From Streptomyces sp. NBC_01669 (GTDB lineage Bacteria; Actinomycetota; Actinomycetes; Streptomycetales; Streptomycetaceae): a stretch of DNA of 64,000 nt. A program made the position numbers and the translations under genes. Positions 1 to 9,482 of the stretch are shown here, one piece after another. Each line of letters begins with the position of its first letter. Within the stretch, counting starts at the first letter, position 1. The stretch lies in the NCBI RefSeq assembly GCF_026339735.1, contig NZ_JAPEQG010000001.1, positions 5,084,001 through 5,148,000 on the forward strand, in the 5' to 3' direction. Below the pieces are notes generated by a model, which saw nothing but the letters and a program-made list of their open reading frames with translations, did no database searches and was not told the origin of the DNA.

Positions 1-2267
1 CCTTCCGTTCCGCCGAGTACTGGGACCTGACCGGCGCCTTTGCCACCGGCCGTACCGGTGACGCCTCCGACCCGTCGACGCTGACCGCCCGCCTCAGCGC
101 GGTCGACGGCCGCCGGATCGCCCAGGGCCGCGACTTCGGTCCGGACGGACAGCTGAAATCCGGCTCCGGCCAGGTGCTGCACCTGGACGAGACGAACGCC
201 CGGGCCCTGGCCGCCGCGCTCGCCGACTCCGCGTTCGCCGTGCGGTCCGTCGAGTCGAAGCCGTACCGGCGTTCCCCGTACGCCCCGTTCCGTACGACGA
301 CCCTCCAGCAGGAGGCGAGCCGGAAGCTGGGCTTCGGGGCGAAGGCCACCATGCAGGTCGCGCAGAAGCTGTACGAGAACGGCTTCATCACCTACATGCG
401 TACCGACTCCACGACGCTCTCCGACACCGCGGTCTCCGCGGCGAGGGCGCAGGTCACGCAGTTGTACGGCGCCGACTACCTGCCGGAGAAGCCGCGTACG
501 TACGCCGGGAAGGTCAAGAACGCGCAGGAGGCGCACGAGGCGATCCGCCCCTCCGGCGACCGCTTCCGCACGCCCGCCGAGACCGGTCTGGCCGGCGACC
601 AGTTCCGGCTCTACGAGCTGATCTGGAAGCGGACCGTCGCCTCCCAGATGAAGGACGCGGTCGGTAACTCGGTCACCGTGAAGATCGGCGGCCGGGCGAG
701 CGACGGACGCGACGCCGAGTTCTCCGCGTCCGGCAAGACGATCACCTTCCACGGCTTCATGAAGGCGTACGTCGAAGGCGCCGACGACCCGAACGCCGAG
801 CTCGACGACCGTGAGCGTCGGCTGCCGCAGGTCGCCGAGGGCGACGCGCTGTCCGCCGACGAGATCTCGGTCGACGGCCACGCCACCAAGCCCCCGGCCC
901 GCTACACCGAGGCCTCGCTGGTCAAGGAGCTGGAAGAGCGCGAGATCGGCCGCCCGTCGACGTACGCCTCGATCATCGGCACGATCCTCGACCGCGGCTA
1001 CGTCTTCAAGAAGGGCACGGCGCTCGTCCCGTCCTTCCTCTCCTTCGCCGTGGTCAACCTGCTGGAGAAGCACTTCGGCCGGCTCGTCGACTACGACTTC
1101 ACCGCGCGGATGGAGGACGACCTCGACCGCATCGCGCGGGGTGAGGCCCAGTCCGTGCCGTGGCTGAGGCGTTTCTACTTCGGCGAGGGCGACGACACCG
1201 TCAGTGGCGCGGCCTCCGCCGCGGGCAACGGCGACGGCGACCACCTCGGCGGTCTCAAGGAGCTCGTCACCGACCTCGGCGCGATCGACGCCCGGGAGAT
1301 CTCCTCCTTCCCCGTCGGCAACGACATCAAGCTCCGCGTCGGGCGGTACGGCCCGTACATCGAGCGCGGGGAGAAGGACGCCGAGGGTCACCAGCGCGCG
1401 GACGTGCCGGAGGACCTGGCGCCCGACGAGCTGTCGGTCGAGTACGCGGAGGAGCTGCTCGCCAAGCCGAGCGGTGACTACGAACTCGGTGCGGACCCGG
1501 TCACCGGGCACCAGATCATCGCCAAGGACGGGCGCTACGGCCCGTACGTCACCGAGGTGCTGCCCGAGGGCACCCCGAAGACCGGCAAGAACGCGGTGAA
1601 GCCGCGGACCGCGTCGCTCTTCAAGTCGATGTCGCTGGACACGGTGACGCTGGCGGACGCGCTCAAGCTGATGTCGCTGCCGAGGGTCGTCGGCGAGGAC
1701 GCCGAGGGTGTCGAGATCACCGCGCAGAACGGGCGCTACGGTCCGTACCTGAAGAAGGGCACGGACTCACGTTCGCTGACGTCCGAGGACCAGCTCTTCG
1801 ACATCACACTCGAAGAGGCCCTCGCGATCTACGCCCAGCCCAAGCAGCGCGGCCGCGCCGCCGCCAAGCCGCCGCTGAAGGAACTGGGCACGGACCCGGT
1901 GAGCGGTGCTCCGGTCGTCGTCAAGGACGGGCGCTTCGGCGCGTACGTAACCGACGGTGAGACGAACGCGACGCTGCGGACCGACGACAGCGTCGAGGAC
2001 ATCACGCCGGAACGCGGCTACGAGCTCCTTGCGGAGAAGCGCGCCAAGGGACCCGCCAAGAAGAAGACGGCGAAGAAGGCCCCGGCGAAGAAGGCGCCCG
2101 CGAAGAAGGCGACGACGGCCAAGAAGACGGCAGCCAAGAAGACGACCGCGGCAGCCAAGAAGACGACCGCCGCGAAGAAGACGACGGCCGCGAAGAAGAC
2201 GACAGCGGCGGCGAAGAAGACGACAGCGGCGGCGAAGAAGACGACCGCGTCGCCCGTGGAGGACTGA
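1..2267 (+). CDS. topA: DNA topoisomerase I, 3' part (start lies upstream of window)
   Basis: Type IA topoisomerase that relaxes negatively supercoiled DNA by transient single-strand cleavage. The reading frame is open from the first base of the window, so the N-terminal TOPRIM part is missing here; 754 residues are visible. The catalytic tyrosine sits in ITYMRTDS (codon 393-395). C-terminal topoisomerase repeats are seen as GRYGPY-type motifs (near 1345, 1530, 1735, and GRFGAY near 1930). The last ~70 residues (from about 2040) are a low-complexity Lys/Ala/Thr tail of AKK repeats, typical of actinobacterial TopA and probably DNA-binding. A perfect hairpin follows the stop. Identification is very secure. 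Confidence 0.97.
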   Translation, partial: FRSAEYWDLTGAFATGRTGDASDPSTLTARLSAVDGRRIAQGRDFGPDGQLKSGSGQVLHLDETNARALAAALADSAFAVRSVESKPYRRSPYAPFRTTTLQQEASRKLGFGAKATMQVAQKLYENGFITYMRTDSTTLSDTAVSAARAQVTQLYGADYLPEKPRTYAGKVKNAQEAHEAIRPSGDRFRTPAETGLAGDQFRLYELIWKRTVASQMKDAVGNSVTVKIGGRASDGRDAEFSASGKTITFHGFMKAYVEGADDPNAELDDRERRLPQVAEGDALSADEISVDGHATKPPARYTEASLVKELEEREIGRPSTYASIIGTILDRGYVFKKGTALVPSFLSFAVVNLLEKHFGRLVDYDFTARMEDDLDRIARGEAQSVPWLRRFYFGEGDDTVSGAASAAGNGDGDHLGGLKELVTDLGAIDAREISSFPVGNDIKLRVGRYGPYIERGEKDAEGHQRADVPEDLAPDELSVEYAEELLAKPSGDYELGADPVTGHQIIAKDGRYGPYVTEVLPEGTPKTGKNAVKPRTASLFKSMSLDTVTLADALKLMSLPRVVGEDAEGVEITAQNGRYGPYLKKGTDSRSLTSEDQLFDITLEEALAIYAQPKQRGRAAAKPPLKELGTDPVSGAPVVVKDGRFGAYVTDGETNATLRTDDSVEDITPERGYELLAEKRAKGPAKKKTAKKAPAKKAPAKKATTAKKTAAKKTTAAAKKTTAAKKTTAAKKTTAAAKKTTAAAKKTTASPVED

Positions 2268-2300
2268 CCGCACCGGCGGTCAGCGCCTTCCCGAACACCC

Positions 2301-2325
2301 GAGGGGCTGGACATTCCAGCCCCTC
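2301..2325 (+). terminator. Hairpin after topA
   Basis: Perfect 11-bp inverted repeat (GAGGGGCTGGA / TCCAGCCCCTC) with a 3-nt loop, 34 bases after the topA stop and upstream of the MFS-Tmk gene. There is no T-tract, which is common for Streptomyces terminators. The GC-rich 3' flank resembles the dispersed CCGTCCGGCG repeat seen elsewhere in this window. Confidence 0.6.
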
Positions 2326-2420
2326 CGGCGTGCGGGGGGAGCACCTCCTCACCCCACTCGGGCGCCCATATGTTCGGATGGGGCCGTCGCTGACCGCACC
2401 GCTCCGGATAGGCTGGGCGG

Positions 2421-5400
2421 ATGACGCGAGCCGAGCAGCCAACGGTCGTGAGCCCCACCTCCGACACACTTGCCGCAGACTCACGCGAGCGCGCCGTACG
2501 AGCCCTGTTGCGTGTTCCCCCGCTGAAGCGGTTGTGGAGCGCGCAGCTCGTCGGCGGTATCGGCGATGCACTCGCCCTTCTCGTGATGGTGCTGCTGTCG
2601 CTGCAAGCGGCGGTCCTTGAGGGCTCATTCGGATCCGGATACCGCGGGGCGGCCTTTGCCGTCGCCGCCGTGTTCGGTGCCCGAATCCTTGCCACGCTCC
2701 TCTTCGGAGCCGTACTCCTCGGGCCGCTGACGACGCTCACCGCGCCCGGTGGACCGCTGGACCGACGATGGCTGATGATCGGGGCGGACGGCCTGCGGCT
2801 CGCGCTGCTCGTCGTCGCGCCGCTGTGGATCGACTGGATGCCCGACAGGGCGCTCATGATGATCCTCATCACCGTCTTCGTCACCGGCGTCGGCGAACGG
2901 CTGTGGACGGTCGCGAAGGAGAGCGCCGCGCCCGCGCTGCTGCCCTCCCCGCCCCCCGAGGGCGCCGCGGTACGCCCGCTGCCGGACCACCTCGACGCCC
3001 TGCGCAGGCTCTCCCTCCGTACGGACTTCGCCGCCGTCCCCGCCGCCGCGGCCGTTCTGCTGATCGCCACGCTGATCGGCAATCTGCTGGGCTCGGGTCT
3101 TGAGTGGTTCTCCTTCCACCAGGCGGCTCTCGGCTCGTACGTCGCGGCCGGACTGTTCTCCGCTTCGATCTCGACCCTCTACTTCCTCGAACTCCCCGGT
3201 TCGCCGACGCCCCGCCCGCGCTCGCCCCTGGAGGGTCTGCGACGGCCGTCCACCGACAGCGGCCCGGACAAGGGCCGCACCGGCGCCGTCCCGCTGATCG
3301 TCGGCGCGTGCGCGGCCGTCGCCGGAGCGATCGCCGCCGCAGCAGCCGTCGCCGCACTGCACGCCTACGACCTCGGTGGCGGACCGGCCACGTTCGCCCT
3401 GCTGATCGTCACCCTGACGGGCGCCACAGCCGCCGGTATCCGTACTGCGGAGAAGGTGCTGCCCACCCTGTCGCGGCGCCGGCTGCTCGTCTTCGCCACC
3501 GCCGTCACCGGGGTCGCGCTCCTCGCGATGGGTCTGGTGCCGGACACGGCGACCGTCGTGTTCCTCGCGGTCCTCGCCGGTTACGCGGCGGGTGTCGCGG
3601 CCAACACCGGCCACACACTCGTCGACCAGGAGACCGAGGAGTCCCGCCGGGCCAGGACGACCGAGCACCTCCAGGCAGTCGTCCGGGTCCTGGTCGCGCT
3701 CGGCGCGGTCGCGGGACCGCTGCTGGCCGCAGCGATCGGCACCCACCGGCTGACGGTCGGCGACTTCGTCTTCGCGCACGGCGGCGCCGCGTTCGCCCTC
3801 ATGCTCATCGGCGCCCTGCTGCTGCCGGTCGCCGCGATCGTCCTCGCGAAGACGGACGACCGTTCCGGAGTGCCGCTGCGCCGTGACCTGCGCGAGGCCC
3901 TGCGCGGTGGCGAACCGGCTGTCGCCCCCGCCGCCACCGGCTTCTTCCTCGCTCTGGAGGGCGGCGACGGGGCCGGCAAGTCCACCCAGGTCGAGGCGCT
4001 CGCCGAGTGGATCCGGGCCAAGGGCCACGAGGTGGTCGTCACCCGAGAGCCCGGCGCCACGCCGGTCGGCAAGCGGCTGCGCTCGATCCTGCTCGACGTG
4101 TCGTCGGCCGGGCTCTCGAACCGGGCCGAGGCACTGCTCTACGCAGCCGACCGCGCCGAGCACATCGACTCGGTGGTCCGTCCGGCGCTGGAGCGCGGCG
4201 CGATCGTCATCTCCGACCGCTACATCGACTCGTCCGTCGCCTACCAGGGCGCGGGCCGCGACCTCTCCCCGACCGAGATCGCCCGGATCTCGCGGTGGGC
4301 GACGAGCGGACTCGTACCGCATCTGACGGTGCTGCTCGACGTCGACCCGGAGACCGCGCGGGAACGGTTCACCGAGGCGCCCGACCGGCTGGAGTCCGAG
4401 CCGCCCGAGTTCCACGCCCGGGTACGGTCCGGTTTCCTCACACTGGCCGCCGCAGACCCGACCCGCTACCTGGTGGTGGACGCCGGCCAGGAACCGGAAT
4501 CGATCACCACCGTCGTGCGCCACCGGCTCGACCAGCTCCTGCCGCTCTCCGAGGCCGAGATCAAGGCCCAGGAGGAGGCGCGCAAGGCGGCTGAGGAAGA
4601 GGCCAGGCGCAAGGCCGAGGAAGAGGCGGCGCGCAAGGCGGAGGAGGAGCGGCTGGAGCGCGAGCGCCAGGAGCAGCTCGCCAAGCTCCGCGCCGAGGAG
4701 GAGGAACGCAAGCGCCGCGAGCTGGAGGAGGCGCGGCAGCGCGAGGCCGAGCGGCAGGCGGAGGAGGCCCGTCTGCGGGCCGAGGAGGCCCGTCGGGTCG
4801 CCGAGGAGGAGCGGGTCCGGCGCGAGGCCGAGGAGCAGGCGCGCGAGGCCGAGCAGGAGCGGCTGCGCAGGCAGGCCCAGGAGGAGGCCCGGCTGCGCAA
4901 GGAGGCCGAGGCGCGGCGGCTGGAGAAGCAGCGCAAGGCGGAGGAGGCGCTGCTGCGGGCCGAGGCTGCCCGGCGGCAGGCCGAGGCCGAGGCGGCCGCG
5001 GCGGCGGAGGCCGCCCGCGCGGAGGCGGCGGCGGCCGCTTCCGTCCCGGACAACGAGCTGACGGTGCCGACGCCGGTCGTCAGCCCGAACGAGGTGACGC
5101 AGCCGGTGCCGTCACCGGTCGACACGCCTTCGGACCAGGCCGAGACGGCGATGATCCCGAGGATCACCGATCCGTCCGAGCGGCCTGCGGTACGGGACGC
5201 CACGGGCCCCGCGGACGAGACCGCGGTACTCCCGCCGGTACGGGACGTAGGTGACGAGCAGCCGGCGGACCGCGTTCCGCGGGGTATTTTCCGCGACGAG
5301 CGCCCGGCGGACGCCGTACCGGAGGGCGAGAACGAGCGCACCCGGGAGCTGCCGCAGATCAGCGATCCGCACACCGTCCCGGAGGCAGCCGAGGACCGGC

Positions 5401-5552
5401 GTCCGGGCCGGGGCCGCCGCCGTCGCCCGGAGTGGGCCGAGGAGACTCCGCTGGACGATCTGCCGACCCTGGCCGACGAGCTGCTCGGCGACCACGACCG
5501 GGACGACGAGGGCCGTGGCACCTCCGGACGGGGCCGTCGCCCGCGCCGTTGA
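2421..5552 (+). CDS. tmk: MFS-like membrane domain fused to thymidylate kinase with coiled-coil tail
   Basis: Three-part protein of 1043 aa. Residues ~25-495 are hydrophobic with about a dozen predicted membrane segments, MFS-like. Residues ~507-715 are a complete dTMP kinase: P-loop GGDGAGKST (514-522), the TREPG loop and the SDRYIDSSVAYQG motif; it should phosphorylate dTMP to dTDP in dTTP synthesis. Residues ~709-873 are a long Glu/Ala/Arg-rich coiled coil, followed by a ~170-residue charged, Pro-rich tail. Stand-alone Tmk is about 210 aa, so this is a large fusion; I recall the same architecture in other Streptomyces. It lies between topA and holB, and in many bacteria tmk adjoins holB. 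What the membrane part transports, if anything, is unknown. Confidence 0.93.
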   Translation: MTRAEQPTVVSPTSDTLAADSRERAVRALLRVPPLKRLWSAQLVGGIGDALALLVMVLLSLQAAVLEGSFGSGYRGAAFAVAAVFGARILATLLFGAVLLGPLTTLTAPGGPLDRRWLMIGADGLRLALLVVAPLWIDWMPDRALMMILITVFVTGVGERLWTVAKESAAPALLPSPPPEGAAVRPLPDHLDALRRLSLRTDFAAVPAAAAVLLIATLIGNLLGSGLEWFSFHQAALGSYVAAGLFSASISTLYFLELPGSPTPRPRSPLEGLRRPSTDSGPDKGRTGAVPLIVGACAAVAGAIAAAAAVAALHAYDLGGGPATFALLIVTLTGATAAGIRTAEKVLPTLSRRRLLVFATAVTGVALLAMGLVPDTATVVFLAVLAGYAAGVAANTGHTLVDQETEESRRARTTEHLQAVVRVLVALGAVAGPLLAAAIGTHRLTVGDFVFAHGGAAFALMLIGALLLPVAAIVLAKTDDRSGVPLRRDLREALRGGEPAVAPAATGFFLALEGGDGAGKSTQVEALAEWIRAKGHEVVVTREPGATPVGKRLRSILLDVSSAGLSNRAEALLYAADRAEHIDSVVRPALERGAIVISDRYIDSSVAYQGAGRDLSPTEIARISRWATSGLVPHLTVLLDVDPETARERFTEAPDRLESEPPEFHARVRSGFLTLAAADPTRYLVVDAGQEPESITTVVRHRLDQLLPLSEAEIKAQEEARKAAEEEARRKAEEEAARKAEEERLERERQEQLAKLRAEEEERKRRELEEARQREAERQAEEARLRAEEARRVAEEERVRREAEEQAREAEQERLRRQAQEEARLRKEAEARRLEKQRKAEEALLRAEAARRQAEAEAAAAAEAARAEAAAAASVPDNELTVPTPVVSPNEVTQPVPSPVDTPSDQAETAMIPRITDPSERPAVRDATGPADETAVLPPVRDVGDEQPADRVPRGIFRDERPADAVPEGENERTRELPQISDPHTVPEAAEDRRPGRGRRRRPEWAEETPLDDLPTLADELLGDHDRDDEGRGTSGRGRRPRR

Positions 5553-5670
5553 GAGCGGCCGCGGCGGGTGGCCCGGGGGTGAGGGGTGGACCGGATCGCC
5601 GGGAATGTCAGACCCTTCCCCCACAATGGGAAGCCGGAGCCGTAGACCACCACCGGAAGGGCGGTGACCG

Positions 5671-6876
5671 ATGACCGTATGGGACGACCTGGTCGGCCAG
5701 GGCCGGGTGCAGGAGCAGCTCGGTGCGGCCGCCCGGGACGCCGATGCGCTGGTCACCGCCATTTCCGCGGGGGATCAGGTGCCTGTGGGGTCGAAGATGA
5801 CCCACGCCTGGCTGTTCACCGGACCGCCGGGTTCCGGGCGGTCCACCGCTGCCCGCGCCTTCGCCGCCGCCCTCCAGTGCACCAGCCCGGACCGCGCGCT
5901 GGGCGGCGCGCCGGGGTGCGGATTCTGCGACGGCTGCCACACCAGCCTCATCGGGACGCATGCCGACGTCGAGGTGGTCCGTACGGACCTGCTCTCCATC
6001 GGCGTGAAGGAGACCCGTGAGCTGGTCCGCCGCGCCCAGCTGTCCCCGGCCGTGGGCCGCTGGCAGGTGATCATCCTGGAGGATGCCGACCGTCTCACCG
6101 AGGGCGCGGGAAACGTGCTCCTGAAGGCGGTCGAGGAGCCCGCGCCCCGTACGGTGTGGCTGCTCTGCGCACCCTCGCTCGAAGATGTGCTGCCCACGAT
6201 CCGGTCCCGCTGCCGTCACCTCACCCTGCGTACGCCCCCCGTCGACGCCGTTGCCGATGTGCTGATCCGGCGTGACGGAATCGAACCGGAGCGGGCCGCG
6301 GCAGCTGCTCGTGCCACTCAGGGGCACATCGGCCGGGCCCGCCGCCTGGCCACCGACGAGAAGGCCCGTGCGCGCCGCGCGGCCGTGCTCAAGCTTCCGC
6401 TCCGGGTGGAGGACATCGGCGGTTGTCTCAAGGCCGCCCAGGAGCTGATCGACACCGCCGCGGAGGACGCGAAGCAGGTTTCAGAGGAGGTGGACGTCAA
6501 GGAGACGGAGGACATGAGGGCCGCACTCGGCGCGGCTGCCGGAGGCCGGATGCCGCGCGGCACGGCCGGGGTGATGAAGGAGCTGGAGGACAAGCAGAAG
6601 CGCCGCAAGACCCGTACCCAGCGCGACAGCCTCGACCTCGCCCTCACCGATCTGACCGGCTTCTACCGCGACGTACTGGCGCTGCAGCTGGGCTCGCAGA
6701 TCGCCCTCGCCAATGTCGATGTACGGGACGCACTCGACCGCATCGCCGGGGCCTCGACGCCCGAGCGCACCCTGCGCCGGATAGAGGCGGTGATCGCCTG
6801 CCGCCGGGCGCTGGACCGCAATGTGGCGCCGCTGCTCGCGGTGGAGGCGATGACGATGGCTCTGCGCGCCGGCTGA
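5671..6876 (+). CDS. holB: DNA polymerase III delta' subunit
   Basis: Clamp-loader subunit, 401 aa, following the tmk fusion by 118 bases. The AAA+ N-terminal part shows GPPGSGRST (51-59), where Arg replaces the usual P-loop Lys, consistent with delta' being an ATPase-inactive member of the clamp loader. A four-cysteine zinc module (CTSP...CGFCDGC) follows. ILEDADRL and the sensor-1-like region with SRCRHLTLR are also present. The C-terminal ~150 residues carry a charged linker and a helical collar-like domain. ATG start with GGAAGG/GGTG upstream. Confidence 0.93.
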   Translation: MTVWDDLVGQGRVQEQLGAAARDADALVTAISAGDQVPVGSKMTHAWLFTGPPGSGRSTAARAFAAALQCTSPDRALGGAPGCGFCDGCHTSLIGTHADVEVVRTDLLSIGVKETRELVRRAQLSPAVGRWQVIILEDADRLTEGAGNVLLKAVEEPAPRTVWLLCAPSLEDVLPTIRSRCRHLTLRTPPVDAVADVLIRRDGIEPERAAAAARATQGHIGRARRLATDEKARARRAAVLKLPLRVEDIGGCLKAAQELIDTAAEDAKQVSEEVDVKETEDMRAALGAAAGGRMPRGTAGVMKELEDKQKRRKTRTQRDSLDLALTDLTGFYRDVLALQLGSQIALANVDVRDALDRIAGASTPERTLRRIEAVIACRRALDRNVAPLLAVEAMTMALRAG

Positions 6877-6962
6877 TCCGTCCGCGCCTTGTTGCGCACC
6901 ACCGATTCATCCGAATGGGTATCGAAACGGGCCGGTCGCCCGTTGAAGGCTACGCTCCGGGG

Positions 6963-8492
6963 ATGGATACCAGGCGTCTGCTCCGTACCTTCGCCACCGT
7001 GCTCGGCACGACCGGCCTCCTCATCTCCGGCTGCAGCAACGGCAGTTCGACGACGAGCGCGTCGGGCTCGACGACCGCCGCACCAGCGGCGCTCCAGCCG
7101 TACTACGCGCAGCATCTGAACTGGCGGGACTGCGGCGTCTCCGGTTTCCAGTGCGCCACGATGAAGGCGCCCCGCGACTACCGGAAGCCGGACGGCGGCG
7201 ACATCAAGCTGGCCGTCTCCCGGAAGAAGGCCACCGGTCCGGGCAAGCGGATCGGCTCCTTGCTGGTGAATCCGGGCGGCCCCGGCGGCTCGGCCATCGG
7301 CTACCTCCAGAACTATGCGGCCCTCGGCTACCCAGCCCCGGTCCGCGCCCGCTACGACATGGTCGCCATCGACCCGCGCGGCGTCGCCCGCAGCGAGCCC
7401 GTCGAATGCCTCACCGGCCCGCAGATGGACGCGTACACCCAGGTCGACCAGACCCCCGACGACAGCGCCGAGGTCTCGGAGCTGGGCACGGCCTTCGGGA
7501 AGTTCGCAGACGGCTGTGAGCAGCGCTCCGGCACGATCCTCCCGCATGTCTCCACCGTCGAGACGGCCCGCGACATGGACATCCTGCGGGCCCTGCTCGG
7601 CGACGAGAAGTTGACGTACCTCGGGGCGTCGTACGGCACCTTCCTCGGTGCGACGTACGCCGAACTCTTCCCCGGCCGGACCGGCCGCCTCATCCTCGAC
7701 GGTGCGATGGACCCGTCGCTTCCGTCGCTGGAGATGAACCGCGACCAGACGGCGGGCTTCGAGACCGCGTTCCAGGCCTTCGCCGCGGACTGCGTGAAGA
7801 AGTCGGACTGCCCGCTCGGCACCACCTCCACCGCCGACGCCGCGACCCGTCTGAAGCAGCTCTTCACCGACCTCGACACCAAGCCCATCCCCGCCGGCGA
7901 CTCCCGCAAGCTCGGCGAGTCCCTCGCCACCACCGGCGTCATCGCCGCCATGTACGACGAGGGGACCTGGCCCCAGCTCCGCAGCGCCCTCGCCGGCGCC
8001 CGGGCGGGCGACGGGTCCGGTCTGCTCGCCCTGTCCGACAGCTACTACGAGCGCAAGCCGAACGGCACGTACGCGAACCTGATGTTCGCCAACGCCGCGG
8101 TGAACTGCCTGGACACGCCCCCGGCCTTCACCGGCCCGGACGCCGTCGAGCAGGCCCTCCCCAGCTTCGAGAAGGCCTCCCCGGTCTTCGGCAAGGCCTT
8201 CGCCTGGGCTGCCCTGAACTGCGCCCACTGGCCCGTTACGCCCACCGGCACCGTGCACCGCATCACGGCGAAGGGCGCGTCCCCGATCGTCGTGGTCGGC
8301 ACCACCCGTGACCCGGCGACCCCGTACAAGTGGGCCCAGTCCCTCGCCGCCCAGCTCTCCTCGGGCAGGCTCCTCACGTACGAGGGCGACGGTCACACCG
8401 CGTACGGCCGCGGCAGCCACTGCATCGACACGGTGATCAACACGTACCTCCTGGACGGCACCCCGCCGGCCGAGGGCACGAAGTGCTCCTGA
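6963..8492 (+). CDS. Secreted alpha/beta hydrolase, tripeptidyl aminopeptidase-like lipoprotein
   Basis: Exported serine peptidase of 509 aa. The N-terminus is a lipoprotein signal (basic MDTRRLLR, hydrophobic core, lipobox LISGC with Cys24). An alpha/beta-hydrolase fold follows: oxyanion loop NPGGPGGSA, nucleophile elbow GASYG, a late Asp (TRDPATPY) and a His (GDGHTAYG), with the C-terminal TAP-like domain. The family removes peptides from protein N-termini outside the cell. The frame is open further upstream, but ATG 6963 is the first start giving a signal peptide. Confidence 0.88.
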   Translation: MDTRRLLRTFATVLGTTGLLISGCSNGSSTTSASGSTTAAPAALQPYYAQHLNWRDCGVSGFQCATMKAPRDYRKPDGGDIKLAVSRKKATGPGKRIGSLLVNPGGPGGSAIGYLQNYAALGYPAPVRARYDMVAIDPRGVARSEPVECLTGPQMDAYTQVDQTPDDSAEVSELGTAFGKFADGCEQRSGTILPHVSTVETARDMDILRALLGDEKLTYLGASYGTFLGATYAELFPGRTGRLILDGAMDPSLPSLEMNRDQTAGFETAFQAFAADCVKKSDCPLGTTSTADAATRLKQLFTDLDTKPIPAGDSRKLGESLATTGVIAAMYDEGTWPQLRSALAGARAGDGSGLLALSDSYYERKPNGTYANLMFANAAVNCLDTPPAFTGPDAVEQALPSFEKASPVFGKAFAWAALNCAHWPVTPTGTVHRITAKGASPIVVVGTTRDPATPYKWAQSLAAQLSSGRLLTYEGDGHTAYGRGSHCIDTVINTYLLDGTPPAEGTKCS

Positions 8493-8619
8493 CCTGCCGC
8501 GGCTCCCTCCCACCCACCTGACCTGCGCATTCGGCTCCGGGGGCGGGTGGTGCGGAGCACCCTCCGAAACTGTGTAAACTTAGCGACGCTGCTGCTCGCA
8601 CCATAGTGCGACAGGGCGT

Positions 8620-8693
8620 GCCGCCTTAGCTCAGTTGGCCAGAGCAACGCACTCGTAATGCGTAGGTCTCGGGTTCGAATCCCGAAGGCGGCT
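8620..8693 (+). tRNA. tRNA-Thr (anticodon CGT)
   Basis: Full cloverleaf: acceptor GCCGCCT pairs with AGGCGGC with discriminator T. The D arm contains AGCTCAGTTGG. The anticodon stem ACGCA/TGCGT closes the 7-nt loop CTCGTAA, giving anticodon CGT (Thr, ACG codons). The T arm is GGGTTCGAATCCC. CCA is not encoded. Genes of this kind are common integration sites for mobile elements, and the region immediately downstream looks degraded. Confidence 0.96.
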
Positions 8694-8700
8694 CTGTGGA

Positions 8701-8737
8701 AGCCCCAGAACTCACTCGCCGTGATCTGGGGCTTTTG
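8701..8737 (+). terminator. Intrinsic terminator after tRNA-Thr
   Basis: Perfect 9-bp stem AGCCCCAGA / TCTGGGGCT with a 15-nt loop, followed directly by TTTT, starting 7 bases after the tRNA. A classic factor-independent terminator. Confidence 0.85.
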
Positions 8738-9482
8738 CTTTTTCCGGAGTGCGTCGGCGCATGCGGCGGCCGGGGGGGCGAGACGGCGTGTGCGATGCGA
8801 GCCCGCTGCCGTGCGGATTCGGGTGCCCGGGGCCCGGATCGTGAGCAGCGATGACTGCGCTTCGCTCTGGCCCCGGCTCCTGCATGGTGCACGCCCCGGG
8901 GCCGCTCCCTGACGGCGGTGCCGCCCTGCCCTTCATCGATTCAGCGAGCCCTACGGGCCACCACCCGCCATGCAGTGTCTTGGCCGCTCCACCTGGGTGA
9001 AACTTTTCCCGCTTCTTCTCTTGACTATGGGCAAATAAGGAGGAAGCTAACTAATACACCAGGCGACCGGTGAGAGCCACACCGCCGATGGAGACGTCCA
9101 TCGACCCGAGTGACACCCATCTCGGCAACTGGCTAGGCTCCCGGCAGAGCAACGTATCGACATCGGAGTCGTCAGCGACGACTGACGCTTACGGGTTGAT
9201 ATGGGGCACCGGGAGCCACCGTATGTGTGGTCCAGTTCTGTATGAGCCGATGAAGCGCTGCGTGACGTCCTGAACTGGCTGGTCAGTGGGGCGGCGCTGC
9301 CTGAGTGTGCGCGAGACGCCCCCGGCGCGAGACGCCCCGGTGAGATGCCGCGACGGTCCGCGGCGGAACTGTGCACTTGGCGCGAGCGCGTCGCTTCGGA
9401 ACGCATTCGGTGTGACTGATGGTCAATCTCGTATGCCAAGGCGACTACTTGAGGTAGACCAATAGCGCGGGCACCCGAGGGG
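8738..9482. other. Gene-poor stretch downstream of tRNA-Thr
   Basis: About 745 bases with no convincing intact gene. Frames with GC-rich third positions appear briefly (e.g. 9250-9410 on +, frame of ADEALRDVLNWLVSGAALPEC) but are broken by stops, and composition around 9000-9060 is lower in GC than the surroundings. This is what a decayed insertion next to a tRNA would look like. I found no second copy of the tRNA 3' end that would mark an attachment-site duplication. Confidence 0.4.

Noticed and set aside
2625..4523. Minus-strand ORF of 632 codons opposite the MFS-Tmk gene
   Set aside because: Arg/Asp/Gly-rich, no recognisable domain; shadow of the real gene.
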